NCBI GenBank assembly: GCA_024763035.1
Contig: JANTGG010000006.1
Span: 1 to 58,125, forward strand
Direction: 5' to 3'
Source of the DNA: Desulfocapsa sp.
GTDB lineage: Bacteria > Desulfobacterota > Desulfobulbia > Desulfobulbales > Desulfocapsaceae
Length of the DNA: 58,125 nucleotides
Below are positions 26,765-36,146 of the stretch, one piece after another. Numbering within the stretch: the stretch's first letter is position 1; each line of letters begins with the position of its first letter. The position numbers and the translations under genes were made by a program. The notes under the pieces were generated by a model, which saw only the letters and a program-made list of their open reading frames with translations, was not told the origin of the DNA and did not search any database.

Positions 26765-28180
26765 ATGAATATGCTTTCAACAAATCTGCGTGAGCAGAGT
26801 TCCATCATGGCGCGGCTGCTCCATCTTGTGGACTGTGTTATTGTTGTGGCATTTCTCTATGCACTGCTCCTCTGGTATCGTGTACCCTGGACACCGTACT
26901 ATACCCGTTTTGCCGTTATCACTTTTGTCCTTTGTCTTATCACTTTCCAATCGTATCAGCTCTACCGTTCCTGGCGTGGCTGGAAATTTTTTCAGGAATT
27001 CCTTGTGATTCTCCGGGCATGGGGAACGGTTATCGGGGTGCTTCTTTTTTATTTCTTTATTTTCAAGATTTCCAATGCCTACTCCCGAGTGGTTTTTTTA
27101 ATCTGGTCCCTTGCCACACCCCTTGTTCTTTTTTGCCTCCATGTTATTGCCAGAAAAATACTCCGTCGTTTTCGTTCCCAAGGCAAGAATGTCCGTCATG
27201 CTGTGATAGCAGGTGCCGGGGATCTTGGTGTCTCACTTGCCCGGGAACTTGAAACCATCCATTGGGCAGGAATTGAAGTGGTTGGTTTCTTTGATGATAA
27301 GGTGGAGGAAAGCGAAGAGCTGCAGGAGATGGGGAATCAGATTATCGGTGATATTACCCAACTTCCCGGGTATCTCGAAAGCAACGATGTGGATTATGTG
27401 TATATTGCCCTTCCCATGCGTGCCGAGAAAAAAATATTTAAGATTCTGCGGGAATGCCGATCCCTTGGAGCCCGTATTTATCTCGTTCCTGATCTCTATG
27501 TTTTTGGACTGCACCATGCAGAGATGCAGTCCCTTGGGAACCTCATTGTTCTGAATTTTAATCCCAATACTGAATGGAAACGCAGCTTTGACATGATTTT
27601 CTCTTCTCTTGTTTTGCTGCTGATTTCACCGCTTCTCCTGCTTATTGCTGTCCTGGTGAAGCTTCAGGACGGCGGGCCTGTTTTTTACCGGCACCGGCGC
27701 ATTACCTCTGCCGGAAAGGAATTCGGCTGCCTGAAGTTCCGATCCATGGTGGTGGGTGCCGAAAAGCAGCTTGAAGAGCTTTTGCAGGACAATCCCGAAC
27801 TGCGGGAAGAGTGGCAGCAGACCTTTAAACTGCGAAATGATCCGCGCATAACCCGTCTTGGAAGATTCCTTCGCAGGACAAGCCTTGACGAGCTGCCCCA
27901 GTTTTTTAATGTCTTAAAAGGGGAGATGAGCGTGGTGGGTGCACGCCCTATTGTCGGGCAGGAACTTACAGATTTTTATAAGGAAAGTGCAGGGCGCTAC
28001 TGCTCCATGAAACCGGGAATCACCGGTCCATGGCAGGTTCAGCACCGTTCTGACAGCAGCAGCTATGATGAACGGGTGGGGCTCGATGACTGGTATATAC
28101 TCAACTATTCATTGTGGACTGATATTAAGATTATTGCCAAAACAATTAAACGGGTGTTTGACGGCAGGGGTGCGGTTTAA
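26765..28180 (+). CDS. WbaP/WcaJ-type undecaprenyl-phosphate sugar-1-P transferase
   Basis: This is the likely priming enzyme of the pathway: it moves a hexose-1-phosphate from a nucleotide sugar to undecaprenyl phosphate. The 471 residues comprise four to five N-terminal helices, a Rossmann-like CoA-binding domain with VIAGAGDLGVSLAREL, a re-entrant helix (LVLLLISPLLLLIAVLVKL) and the catalytic bacterial sugar-transferase domain with FGCLKFRSM and RRTSLDELPQ. It ends the + strand cluster and converges with cooC after 44 bases. Confidence 0.92.
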   Translation: MNMLSTNLREQSSIMARLLHLVDCVIVVAFLYALLLWYRVPWTPYYTRFAVITFVLCLITFQSYQLYRSWRGWKFFQEFLVILRAWGTVIGVLLFYFFIFKISNAYSRVVFLIWSLATPLVLFCLHVIARKILRRFRSQGKNVRHAVIAGAGDLGVSLARELETIHWAGIEVVGFFDDKVEESEELQEMGNQIIGDITQLPGYLESNDVDYVYIALPMRAEKKIFKILRECRSLGARIYLVPDLYVFGLHHAEMQSLGNLIVLNFNPNTEWKRSFDMIFSSLVLLLISPLLLLIAVLVKLQDGGPVFYRHRRITSAGKEFGCLKFRSMVVGAEKQLEELLQDNPELREEWQQTFKLRNDPRITRLGRFLRRTSLDELPQFFNVLKGEMSVVGARPIVGQELTDFYKESAGRYCSMKPGITGPWQVQHRSDSSSYDERVGLDDWYILNYSLWTDIKIIAKTIKRVFDGRGAV

Positions 28181-28224
28181 GAAGCATCCGCAGGTGTATC
28201 CTTCCTGATTCCAGGCAGGTCCTG

Positions 28225-28983
28225 TTATTTCCCGTTTTGTATTGCAAGCAGAAGATCTGCGGCAGCATTTTCTGCTATGTTTTCAAGGCTTGTCACCGGG
28301 ATCTCATTTCGTTCCGCTCTTCTGATTGCTGCCGAGTCGGCAAAAAAGGCAATGGGTTTAGCACCAAGACCAGCTTCCAGAAACTGTTTGTCCTCATCGT
28401 CAAGGACAAGATTTCCCACAAAATGGATCTTTGGAATTTTCACATCTTCTGCCAGTTTTTTTACTTTTAGTGCCGTACGAATCGATGATTTTGAAGGGAT
28501 CACCACAATCAGCAGCTGATCAATCCCGGCAATGGTCCCCCTGCCCAGATGCTCGACCCCCGCTTCCATATCAAGAAGAACCACCTGATCCTTTGTGAGC
28601 AGCAGTTTGGTCAGCATTCGTCGCAGGACATTGTTTTCCGGACAGGCACAACCCTTGTCGCCGGTCTGAATCGCACCAAGTACCATAAGTTTCATGCCGT
28701 CGTGACTGACCATGAAATCCTTGAGGATGTCGTTCACCTCCGGATTCATATTATACATGGGGGATCCTTCAGTTTTTCCGGATCGTTCCACCAGGAGCTG
28801 GGTCATATCGGCGATGGGCTTTATTGTCTCGGGGTTTTTGACCCCCAGCGTTTCAGCCATATGTGGACTGGGATCCGCATCTATCAGCAGCACATCCTTC
28901 CCATTCTTTTTGAATTCGCCGGCAAGAAGTGCCATGATGGTGGTTTTGCCCACACCGCCTTTTCCGCTGATCGCAATTTTCAT
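28225..28983 (-). CDS. cooC: CooC-type carbon monoxide dehydrogenase maturation ATPase
   Basis: This is a MinD/SIMIBI-class ATPase of 252 residues with the deviant Walker A GKGGVGKTT, LIDADPSPHMAETLG, and the cysteine pair in KGCACPENN that binds metal in CooC proteins. CooC inserts nickel into the C-cluster of CO dehydrogenase. The ATG at 28983 follows AAAGGA; a longer frame exists without support. No CODH/ACS gene is nearby, so it is an orphan in this window. A general nickel or MinD-like role is the alternative. Confidence 0.85.
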   Translation of the reverse strand: MKIAISGKGGVGKTTIMALLAGEFKKNGKDVLLIDADPSPHMAETLGVKNPETIKPIADMTQLLVERSGKTEGSPMYNMNPEVNDILKDFMVSHDGMKLMVLGAIQTGDKGCACPENNVLRRMLTKLLLTKDQVVLLDMEAGVEHLGRGTIAGIDQLLIVVIPSKSSIRTALKVKKLAEDVKIPKIHFVGNLVLDDEDKQFLEAGLGAKPIAFFADSAAIRRAERNEIPVTSLENIAENAAADLLLAIQNGK

Positions 28984-29100
28984 AATTATCGTATCCTTTG
29001 GGTCTGCTTTTTCTTGCAAGCTGCTCTATAATGCTTATATCTTGAAAGGATATTTAGTGAATGATCATGATTGCGTAAACAAAAAAATAGGAGTTATAGC

Positions 29101-29808
29101 ATGCAGCATGTAAGTAATTCGATGACACTCAGCCAGGCAAGGCAGGAGGCTTCCACCATATTCCTGGCAAAAGTCTTTAACTGGATGGCAATAGGTCTTG
29201 GCATAACCGGAGTGATAGCCTGGTTTACAGCAAGCAGCGGCTTAGCCGTTCAACTTGTACAGGGACCACTTTTTATGGTCTTCCTGTTTGCAGAACTTGG
29301 ACTGGTTTTTTATCTGTCTGCCCGCATTAATAAAATCCAGGCCGGAACTGCCACGGGTCTTTTTATTGGGTATGCTGCCCTGAACGGGCTGACTCTGTCC
29401 ATGATTTTTCTGGCCTATACGGCAGAGTCCATTGCCGGAACATTTTTTATAACCGCCGGAATGTTTGGTGCCATGGCAGTGTACGGACTTGTAACCAAAC
29501 GGGATCTGTCCGGTTGGGGATCATTTCTGATCATGGGTGTGATTGGTATCATTATTGCCTCCATTGTGAATATCTTTTTAAAGAGTTCTTCACTGTACTG
29601 GGCGATTTCTCTAATTGGTGTCTTTGTCTTTGTCGGTCTTACTGCCTATGATGTGCAGAAGATCAAACAAATGGGTGAAGACGGTATCATGGAGCAGGGC
29701 GAGGAGATGGTCAAAAAAGGTGCTATTATGGGGGCTCTTGCTCTCTACCTTGACTTTATCAATCTTTTTCTGATGCTTCTCCGTTTTTTCGGTGGCAGCA
29801 GAGATTAA
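29101..29808 (+). CDS. Bax inhibitor-1/YccA-family membrane protein
   Basis: A seven-helix inner-membrane protein of 235 residues. Typical features are FLAKVFNWMAIGLGITG near the start, GLTLSMIFLAYT in the middle, and the C-terminal TAYDVQKIKQMG followed by ALALYLDFINLFLMLLRFFG. Family members leak Ca2+ or H+ or interact with FtsH; the exact role in bacteria is unsettled. GGAG 7-10 bases before the ATG at 29101 fixes the start. It is divergent from cooC and followed by a terminator, so it is monocistronic. Confidence 0.93.
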   Translation: MQHVSNSMTLSQARQEASTIFLAKVFNWMAIGLGITGVIAWFTASSGLAVQLVQGPLFMVFLFAELGLVFYLSARINKIQAGTATGLFIGYAALNGLTLSMIFLAYTAESIAGTFFITAGMFGAMAVYGLVTKRDLSGWGSFLIMGVIGIIIASIVNIFLKSSSLYWAISLIGVFVFVGLTAYDVQKIKQMGEDGIMEQGEEMVKKGAIMGALALYLDFINLFLMLLRFFGGSRD

Positions 29809-29854
29809 TGGCGGCTTACCGTTCTTAGTAGAATCTTTTCAGAATCCGGTTTAT

Positions 29855-29894
29855 AAAAAAAGTATGTCCTGCCTGTGCGGGGCATACTTTTTTT
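29855..29894. terminator. Bidirectional intrinsic terminator
   Basis: An 18-bp stem (AAAAAAAGTATGTCCTGC with GCGGGGCATACTTTTTTT, three G-T pairs) closes the loop CTGT. The T-run on each strand lets it end the Bax-inhibitor gene and block read-through from the other side. Confidence 0.88.
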
Positions 29895-29910
29895 ATTATG
29901 GCCATACCCA

Positions 29911-29990
29911 GGCCCAGGTAGAATGCAAAATGCACCTGTAGGAGCTCGCCCCTGCGAGCGATTTCCAAGATTCAGCAATATCTTGAATTG
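29911..29990. repeat. Family A element, copy A4 (partial)
   Basis: This shows the flank GAATGCAAAATGCACC and the arm GTAGGAGCTCGCCCCTGCGAGCGATTT, continuing into a diverged centre (TTCAGCAATATCTTGAATTG). The second arm is eroded. It sits in the 273-base gap before coaBC. Confidence 0.7.
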
Positions 29991-30081
29991 TATACAAGAG
30001 TGAACCCTATATGAGATATGGTCTAACTGTGCGTTGCCGGGGATCACGTTTTTATTTTCATGAACTATAAAAGGTCGTCTG

Positions 30082-31305
30082 ATGCATAGCCCGTTTACAG
30101 GAAAAAAAATCGTTATGGGTATTACCGGATCCATTGCCGCTTTTAAGGTGGCTGGCTGGGTCAGTACCCTTGCAAAAGACGGGGCAGATGTTGCGGTTGT
30201 CATGACAGATTCTGCCTGTAAATTTATCGCTCCGCTGACCTTTGCTGCATTATCCGGAAATCCTGTGCCGGGTAATATGTTTTCTGCCGAGCAGGCTCAC
30301 TCCATCTCTCATATTCAGCTTGGACAGGAGGCAGCTCTTGTCTGTATAGCCCCAGCTACAGCAAATACCATAGCTAAATTGAGTTGCGGACTGGCTGATG
30401 ATCTGCTGACCACCACCGTGCTCGCCGCAACCTGTCCGGTAATGATCGTTCCTGCCATGAACTCACAGATGTTTGCCAACCCGCTCACCCGTCAGAACCT
30501 GCAGCGACTGGCAGACACAGGGATAATCATAGTTGATCCGGCAACCGGCACAATGGCGTGCAAATCTGAGGGGCCCGGACGGCTTCCCGAATGGGAGAGT
30601 GTCTCTGAACAGATGCTTGCAGTGCTGTCAGAAAGAGATCTGCAAGGTGAAAAGTTTCTTATAACAGCAGGACCGACACGTGAACATCTTGACCCGGCCC
30701 GCTTTCTCAGCAACCGTTCCTCGGGGAAGATGGGCTATGCCCTTGCCAGATCTGCTGTACGCAGGGGTGCTGATGTTGTTCTTGTCAGTGGTCCTGTTAA
30801 TCTTCCGACACCTTTTGGCGTGCAGCAAATAGATGTACAGACTGCAGAAGAAATGCATACTGCGGTCATGGAGCAGAGTAAAGAGGCAACGGTTATTGTT
30901 AAAGCTGCTGCTGTGAGTGATTTCCGACCATTGGAACAGGCAGCTGAGAAGGTGAAGAAGGAACATGCCTCCTTTGAGCTGAAACTCGAACAGACCGTTG
31001 ATATCCTGCAGCAGCTTGGTATGAAAAAGAACGATCACGGCTACCTGCTGGTCGGGTTTGCCGCCGAATCTGAAAATCTTCGTGAAGCCGGCAGCAGGAA
31101 ACTGAAAAACAAACATCTTGATCTTATCGCAATTAATGATATCAGCAGGAAGAACACCGGTTTTGAGTCGGATACCAATCAGGTGACCCTGCTGGATCAC
31201 TCCGGGTTCACAGAACTTCCCCTTGTCAGCAAGGATGAAACAGCAGATCTCATCCTTGATCGCATCGTCGAACTGCTGCACAATCGGACGACTGCAAACG
31301 CATGA
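30082..31305 (+). CDS. coaBC: Bifunctional phosphopantothenoylcysteine decarboxylase/synthetase
   Basis: CoaBC makes 4'-phosphopantetheine from phosphopantothenate and cysteine in CoA synthesis. The N-terminal flavin-binding CoaC half has GSIAAFK, APATANT and PAMN, plus the substrate-flap Cys in MACKSEGPGRL. The CoaB half begins near residue 190 with LITAGPTREHLDPARFLSNRSSGKMG. At 407 residues it is full length. It shares a 4-base overlap with the MFS gene. A second CoA gene, coaE, is in the same window but distant. Confidence 0.95.
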   Translation: MHSPFTGKKIVMGITGSIAAFKVAGWVSTLAKDGADVAVVMTDSACKFIAPLTFAALSGNPVPGNMFSAEQAHSISHIQLGQEAALVCIAPATANTIAKLSCGLADDLLTTTVLAATCPVMIVPAMNSQMFANPLTRQNLQRLADTGIIIVDPATGTMACKSEGPGRLPEWESVSEQMLAVLSERDLQGEKFLITAGPTREHLDPARFLSNRSSGKMGYALARSAVRRGADVVLVSGPVNLPTPFGVQQIDVQTAEEMHTAVMEQSKEATVIVKAAAVSDFRPLEQAAEKVKKEHASFELKLEQTVDILQQLGMKKNDHGYLLVGFAAESENLREAGSRKLKNKHLDLIAINDISRKNTGFESDTNQVTLLDHSGFTELPLVSKDETADLILDRIVELLHNRTTANA

Positions 31306-32528
31306 CTCCAAAGGAACGATCCATCCTGACAGTGGCATGTTACGGTCACTTTCTCAGTCATTTTAATATGCTGGTTTTCCCGGCTATCCTCCTGCCCCTG
31401 TCAGCAAAACTGGGTATGGATATGGGACAGACCCTTGGTCTTTCGTTCTGGATGTATCTCCTTTTCGGGGTCACGGCATTACCATGGGGAATCCTTGCCG
31501 ATCGTTTCGGACCACGTCCGCTGCTGATTCTTTTTTATCTGGGTGCCGGTTGTTGCGGCTTTCTTGCAGCAGTGAATATGGGGAATCCCTTTCTCTTGAG
31601 TATTTGTCTGGCAGGAATTGGTATCTTCTCAGGGATATATCATCCGGCAGGGCTTGGCTGGATTGCAAAAGAGATTAAACAGACCAGTCGTGCCATGTCC
31701 TACAACGGCATGTCTGGAAACCTGGGGCTTGCAACGGCCCCCATTCTTGCCGGCTCGGTAAATTATCTGTGGGGGGCGACTGCCGTGTATATGGTGGTCG
31801 GGGCACTGAATCTTTGCGGTTTGATCTTTATTTATTTTGCAGGAAATGGCCGGGAAAGGGACCTGTCTGGAAAACAGGCAACAGTAAAGAAAACACGTTC
31901 TCTTACACCATTTTTGATTCTGCTCGTTGCCATGATGCTGGGCGGGGTGGTGTATCGGGCAGTGTCGATTACCCTGCCGGCGTATTTTGAACTGCAGAAT
32001 CAGGATCTGTATCAGAGTTTTCTCAACATTGCCGGATCCTTTGGTTCTGCCAATGTATTTGCCACCCTTGTGACATCACTTATTTATCTTGTGGGGATGA
32101 TGGGGCAATACTGCGGCGGCAGAGCAGGGGAGACAATGGATCTTGGTAAAGGGTATCTTCTTTTTCACCTGATAACCATACCGGCAGCCATTGCCATGGC
32201 TTTGACGACAAATATTCCACTTATTTTCTTTGCCATGGTCCATTCATTTTTTCTTCTGGGAATGCAGCCCATAGAAAATACTCTGGTCGCAAGGCTCAGT
32301 CCCCCGCAGCTGCACAGTTCCGCCTACGGACTAAAGTTTATCCTGACCTTTGGGGTGGGGGCAGTCAGTGTGCAGATGGTCGGCAGCATAAAAGAGACAT
32401 TTGGTTTCAACAGTGTCTATTTTGCCCTGGCAATGGTTTCCAGTCTCCTGGTCTCAGTAATCCTCCTCCTCAACCAACAAAGAGCCAGAATCCGTCCCAA
32501 AACCCAAAACCCAAAACCTAAAACCTAA
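31302..32528 (+). CDS. MFS transporter (Fsr-like)
   Basis: A 12-helix major facilitator of 408 residues. ACYGHFLSHFNMLVFPAILLPL at the start and GIYHPAGLGWIA in the first half recall the fosmidomycin-resistance (Fsr) branch, and the A-motif between helices 2 and 3 reads GILADRFGPRP. The substrate is unknown. The last six residues (NPKPKT) and the stop codon are encoded by a 7-base tandem repeat, so the C-terminus is probably recent and non-essential. Confidence 0.88.
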   Translation: MTPKERSILTVACYGHFLSHFNMLVFPAILLPLSAKLGMDMGQTLGLSFWMYLLFGVTALPWGILADRFGPRPLLILFYLGAGCCGFLAAVNMGNPFLLSICLAGIGIFSGIYHPAGLGWIAKEIKQTSRAMSYNGMSGNLGLATAPILAGSVNYLWGATAVYMVVGALNLCGLIFIYFAGNGRERDLSGKQATVKKTRSLTPFLILLVAMMLGGVVYRAVSITLPAYFELQNQDLYQSFLNIAGSFGSANVFATLVTSLIYLVGMMGQYCGGRAGETMDLGKGYLLFHLITIPAAIAMALTTNIPLIFFAMVHSFFLLGMQPIENTLVARLSPPQLHSSAYGLKFILTFGVGAVSVQMVGSIKETFGFNSVYFALAMVSSLLVSVILLLNQQRARIRPKTQNPKPKT

Positions 32529-32540
32529 AACCCAAAACCT
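32496..32540. repeat. 7-base tandem repeat (CCCAAAA/CCTAAAA)
   Basis: Six full copies plus 3 bases of a CCYAAAA heptamer (CCCAAAA x3, CCTAAAA x2, CCCAAAA x1, then CCT). The repeat contains the TAA stop of the MFS gene (32526-32528) and reaches into the glnS stop (32539-32541). The other strand reads TTTTGGG/TTTTAGG and could form a G-quadruplex. Confidence 0.95.
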
Positions 32541-34227
32541 ACTTTTTCTTCTTCCAGGAATCCCGCAGCCCCACAGTTCTGTTAAAAATAAGGCTCTCAT
32601 CCGTGGAGTCTTTATCCACACAAAAATAGCCCTGACGTTCAAACTGAACCCTGGTTCCCGGGGCAGAGCCGGCAAGCGACGGCTCAACAACGGAGTGTGT
32701 GAGGGTGGTCAGCGAGTCCGGATTGAGATGCTCCTTAAAGTTGACGTCTTTGTCCGCGTCGGGATTTTCAATGTTAAAAAGTCTGTCGTAAAGATGTATC
32801 CGGGCAGGCACCCCATGTACAGCAGAAACCCAGTGAATGGTTCCCTTAACTTTTCTGCCGTCAGGGGCATTGCCGCCATAGGTTTCCGGATCGTAAGTGC
32901 AGTGAATCTCGGTGATCTCACCCGTTGTTTCGTCTTTTACAAAATCGGTGCAGGTGATAAAATAGGCATATCTGAGGCGTACCTCTCTTCCAGGTCCCAG
33001 GCGGAAAAACTTTTTCGGCGGCTCTTCCATAAAATCACTACGTTCCACATATATTTCCCGGGTAAAGGGTAGCTTACGTGTCCCCATTTCCGGTTTTTGC
33101 GGATGATTCTTGCCTTCAATCTCTTCTGTCTGCTCTTCCGGGTAATTGGTGATAATAACTTTTAAGGGATCAAGCACACCCATAACCCTTGGTGCGATCT
33201 CGTTCAGATCATTTCTGATACTGTTTTCAAGCACCCCCATATCGATCCAGCTTTCCCGCTTACCGATACCGATTTCATCGCAGAAATTACGGATGGAGGC
33301 AGGAGTATAGCCGCGTCTGCGTAATCCGGATATGGTGAGCATACGTGGATCATCCCATCCTGACACCAGATTTTCAGAGACCAGCTGCATCAATTTACGT
33401 TTGGACATCACCGTATAGCTGAGGTTCAGGCGGGCAAATTCAATTTGCCGTGGATGGGCCGGAGTTTTCAGTACATCGAGAAACCAGTCATACAAGGGTC
33501 TGTGGTCTTCAAATTCAAGGGTGCAGAGGGAATGGGTAATGTTTTCCAGGGCGTCTGAGATACAGTGGGTGTAATCGTACATGGGATAAATACACCATTT
33601 GCTTCCTGTCCGGTGATGGTCCACCTTCATAATTCTGTATATAACGGGATCACGCATATTGAGATTTGGTGATGCCATATCGATCTTTGCCCGCAGGACA
33701 TGACTCCCTTCAGCCAGTTCACCGTTCTTCATCCTGTTAAACAGGTCTATATTTTCCTCAACGCTGCGATTTCGATAGGGACTCTCTTTGCCGGCTTCGG
33801 TGAGGGTTCCGCGATATTCACGCATCTCTTCGGCATCAAGACAGCAGACGTATGCTTTACCCATCCGGATGAGTTCAACGGCGTAGTCATACAGATTGTC
33901 GAAATAATCGGATGAGAAAAAAAGATTGTCTCCCCAGTCGTAGCCAAGCCATTTCACGTCGTTTTTGATGGATTCAACGTACTCGGTTTCCTCTTTACTG
34001 GGATTGGTATCATCAAAACGGAGGTTGCAGCTTGCGTTATTTTCCAGGGCAATCCCGAAATTCAGACAGATTGACTTGGCATGGCCAATATGGAGAAAGC
34101 CATTGGGTTCCGGGGGGAAGCGGGTAACGGGAGTCTTATGTTTCCCGCTTGCCAGATCATCGCGGATTATCTGACGGATAAAATCCAAAGGTTTTTCTGC
34201 TTTTATTTCGGTTTCGCTGGTAGCCAT
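32539..34227 (-). CDS. glnS: Glutaminyl-tRNA synthetase
   Basis: A class I synthetase of 562 residues that charges tRNA-Gln directly with glutamine. The HIGH motif appears in [16 protein letters not shown], and the KMSKS loop reads VMSKRKL. C-terminal anticodon-binding beta-barrels are present ([17 protein letters not shown]). The ATG at 34227 gives the expected length. Its cognate tRNA-Gln is encoded at 42700. It lies 65 bases downstream of gltX on the same strand, so the two probably share a transcript. Confidence 0.97.
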   Translation of the reverse strand: MATSETEIKAEKPLDFIRQIIRDDLASGKHKTPVTRFPPEPNGFLHIGHAKSICLNFGIALENNASCNLRFDDTNPSKEETEYVESIKNDVKWLGYDWGDNLFFSSDYFDNLYDYAVELIRMGKAYVCCLDAEEMREYRGTLTEAGKESPYRNRSVEENIDLFNRMKNGELAEGSHVLRAKIDMASPNLNMRDPVIYRIMKVDHHRTGSKWCIYPMYDYTHCISDALENITHSLCTLEFEDHRPLYDWFLDVLKTPAHPRQIEFARLNLSYTVMSKRKLMQLVSENLVSGWDDPRMLTISGLRRRGYTPASIRNFCDEIGIGKRESWIDMGVLENSIRNDLNEIAPRVMGVLDPLKVIITNYPEEQTEEIEGKNHPQKPEMGTRKLPFTREIYVERSDFMEEPPKKFFRLGPGREVRLRYAYFITCTDFVKDETTGEITEIHCTYDPETYGGNAPDGRKVKGTIHWVSAVHGVPARIHLYDRLFNIENPDADKDVNFKEHLNPDSLTTLTHSVVEPSLAGSAPGTRVQFERQGYFCVDKDSTDESLIFNRTVGLRDSWKKKK

Positions 34228-34292
34228 TATTTTTTCCTGTAGTACCGTTTGTGAGGTGCGGAGTTCCTGTAAATATATGCTGCTGTAAAATG

Positions 34293-35774
34293 TCAGTCCG
34301 GATAGAGGCTGCTGATATTTCTCAGACGGCTGACTACTTTTTCCCTGCCTATGGTTGTGAGAATATCAAACATGGAAGGACCTGCCAGCTGACCGGTTAC
34401 AACCGTTCGCATTCCATTAATGATTACTCCAGGTTTTACATCAAGCTCGGTTGCAAGATCCCTTGCTGTCTGTTCGGCATTTTCTGTATTAAAATCATCC
34501 AGTGCCTCATACCGGTCAGCGAGCATGGGCAGCCATTCTTTTAATCCCTCATGTTTTAAGACATTCTTTTTGAGCGGCTTTTTTTCTACTGGGAAATCAT
34601 CGGCAAAGTATGCCCTGCCAAGATCAGCGAAGTCTGTAAGCACATGAAAACGATCCCGGATAAGGTCCAGGGTGCTCAAAAACCATTCTTTCCGATCCCC
34701 TTCATAAGAATCGTCCCAGATAGCCTGTTCTTCAAGAAAGGGCTTTACCAGTACTGCCAGTTCTTCGATGGGCATGGTTCGCAGATAATGCTCATTGAAG
34801 GCAATGGCCTTGGGGTCTGTGAAAAATTTGGCGTTCCCCGGCTGATAGTTAAAGGTGGAGTTGGATTTGTTGATTCTTTCAAGGGTGAATGCTTCTATCA
34901 GCTCTTCCCGGGTATAGAATTCCTTGTCGTCACCGGAGGACCAGCCAAGGAGTACGAGAAAGTTTGACAGTGCCCAGGGAATAAAACCGTGCTCCTGGTA
35001 GAAGTGAACGGCAACAATTTCACCATGTTTGCGTTTGGAAATCTTTGCCTTTTTGAGATCAAGGGTGAGCGGCATATGGGCAAAAACCGGAACAGGTGCC
35101 CCAAACGCCTGATAGAGAAGGACCTGACGGATGGTGTTGGTCATATGATCCTGTCCACGAATGATATGGCTTATCCGATCACGAATATCGTCCACCACGT
35201 TGCAGAGCAGATACAGGGGCTTACCTGATGAACGGACGATGACAAAATCCTCTATTTCACTGTACTGTGCCTTGATTTGACCAAGAACCCTGTCTTCATA
35301 GCCTATTTCGCCTTCCTCTTCAGGAACTTTGAAGCGAACCACAAAGGGAAGTCCGGCAGCCTCTTTGTCGGCAACTTCCTGCGGGCTGAGATGACGGCAT
35401 TTTCCATCATAGCCGTAGGTGCTCTTATTTTTCTGGGCAGCTTCACGTTTTGCGTCGAGTTCCTCTTTTGTGCAGAAACATTTGTACGCTTTTCCTTCAT
35501 CGAGCAGTTTTTGTGCCCGCTCCTCATGCTCACTTTCGAATTCTGTCTGAAAATACGGCCCTTCATCCCAGTCAATGCCAAGCCAATTGAGTCCGTCAAG
35601 GATTCCCTGGATAGATTCCTGGGTGGAGCGTTCTGCATCTGTATCTTCAATACGAAGAATCAGTTTTCCACCGGTTTTTCGGGCGTAAAGCCAGTTATAA
35701 AGAGCAGTCCTGGCACCGCCGATATGAAGATATCCTGTGGGGCTTGGTGGAAAACGTAGTCGTGTTTCAGTCAT
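34293..35774 (-). CDS. gltX: Glutamyl-tRNA synthetase
   Basis: A class I synthetase of 493 residues. The HIGH-type motif is [17 protein letters not shown] and the KMSKS-type motif is KISKRKHGE. The ATG at 35774 is preferred because AAGG lies 8 bases upstream and the protein then begins [12 protein letters not shown], as its homologues do; the longer in-frame start has no support. A sigma-70 promoter is visible at 35828-35856. Since glnS is present, this enzyme need only charge tRNA-Glu. Confidence 0.97.
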   Translation of the reverse strand: MTETRLRFPPSPTGYLHIGGARTALYNWLYARKTGGKLILRIEDTDAERSTQESIQGILDGLNWLGIDWDEGPYFQTEFESEHEERAQKLLDEGKAYKCFCTKEELDAKREAAQKNKSTYGYDGKCRHLSPQEVADKEAAGLPFVVRFKVPEEEGEIGYEDRVLGQIKAQYSEIEDFVIVRSSGKPLYLLCNVVDDIRDRISHIIRGQDHMTNTIRQVLLYQAFGAPVPVFAHMPLTLDLKKAKISKRKHGEIVAVHFYQEHGFIPWALSNFLVLLGWSSGDDKEFYTREELIEAFTLERINKSNSTFNYQPGNAKFFTDPKAIAFNEHYLRTMPIEELAVLVKPFLEEQAIWDDSYEGDRKEWFLSTLDLIRDRFHVLTDFADLGRAYFADDFPVEKKPLKKNVLKHEGLKEWLPMLADRYEALDDFNTENAEQTARDLATELDVKPGVIINGMRTVVTGQLAGPSMFDILTTIGREKVVSRLRNISSLYPD

Positions 35775-35827
35775 GGGAAACCTTATTTTTTTTAGAGTAG
35801 AATAAAAGAATGTATCCAAGAGGCATT

Positions 35828-35856
35828 ATAATAGGCATGTTCTATATCGTTTTCAA
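35828..35856 (-). promoter_or_regulatory. Likely sigma-70 promoter for gltX-glnS
   Basis: On the minus strand TTGAAA (35856-35851) is followed after 17 bases by TATTAT (35833-35828), about 50 bases before the gltX start codon. The extension TATTATAAT gives a second overlapping -10 choice. Confidence 0.6.
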
Positions 35857-35989
35857 GCTGATTGTTCAATAGGAATTCAGTGTGAAGGTCAAGGTTGAAA
35901 ATTTCCTCGTGCATGGGCCCATTAGATTGGGAGTGTATATTTCTTGTTAAAATGGACAGATTCGGTATTCTTGGTCTATGAAAATATAT

Positions 35990-36134
35990 TTTGATGTTTG
36001 CTGCGTGGCGGCAGGAGGAACCCGGGCCGCTTTGCCAATCCCCTGCACGTAGATGCGGCAATAACATGCATCCTCCAGGGGTGGTAATGACCGTGGATCG
36101 CGTATCGCAGTGCTTTTGCCTGATACTATCAGCA
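35990..36134 (+). other. Possible structured leader of tupA
   Basis: The sequence before tupA has several complementary segments: GGAGGA near 36015 with TCCTCC near 36070, CCCCTG near 36041 with CAGGGG near 36077, and GCCGC with GCGGC. They suggest a folded leader, perhaps a metal or cofactor sensor. I could not match it to the Moco/Tuco riboswitch consensus or to any other known riboswitch. Apart from this and the gltX promoter, I see nothing in the 372-base gap 35775-36146. Confidence 0.3.
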
Positions 36135-36146
36135 ATGAGGAATAAA

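Noticed and set aside
29810-29850. Further family C copy (CGGCTTACCGTTC shared with C1)
   Set aside because: Only about 13 bases match and the hairpin order is absent, so it is probably a remnant or chance.
29805-30203. Minus-strand frame of 132 codons between the Bax-inhibitor gene and coaBC
   Set aside because: It covers a terminator, a family A repeat and the start of coaBC, has no ribosome site and no recognisable domain.
36000-36110. Molybdenum/tungsten cofactor (Moco) riboswitch before tupA
   Set aside because: The conserved Moco RNA segments could not be located in the right order; only generic complementary stretches are seen.
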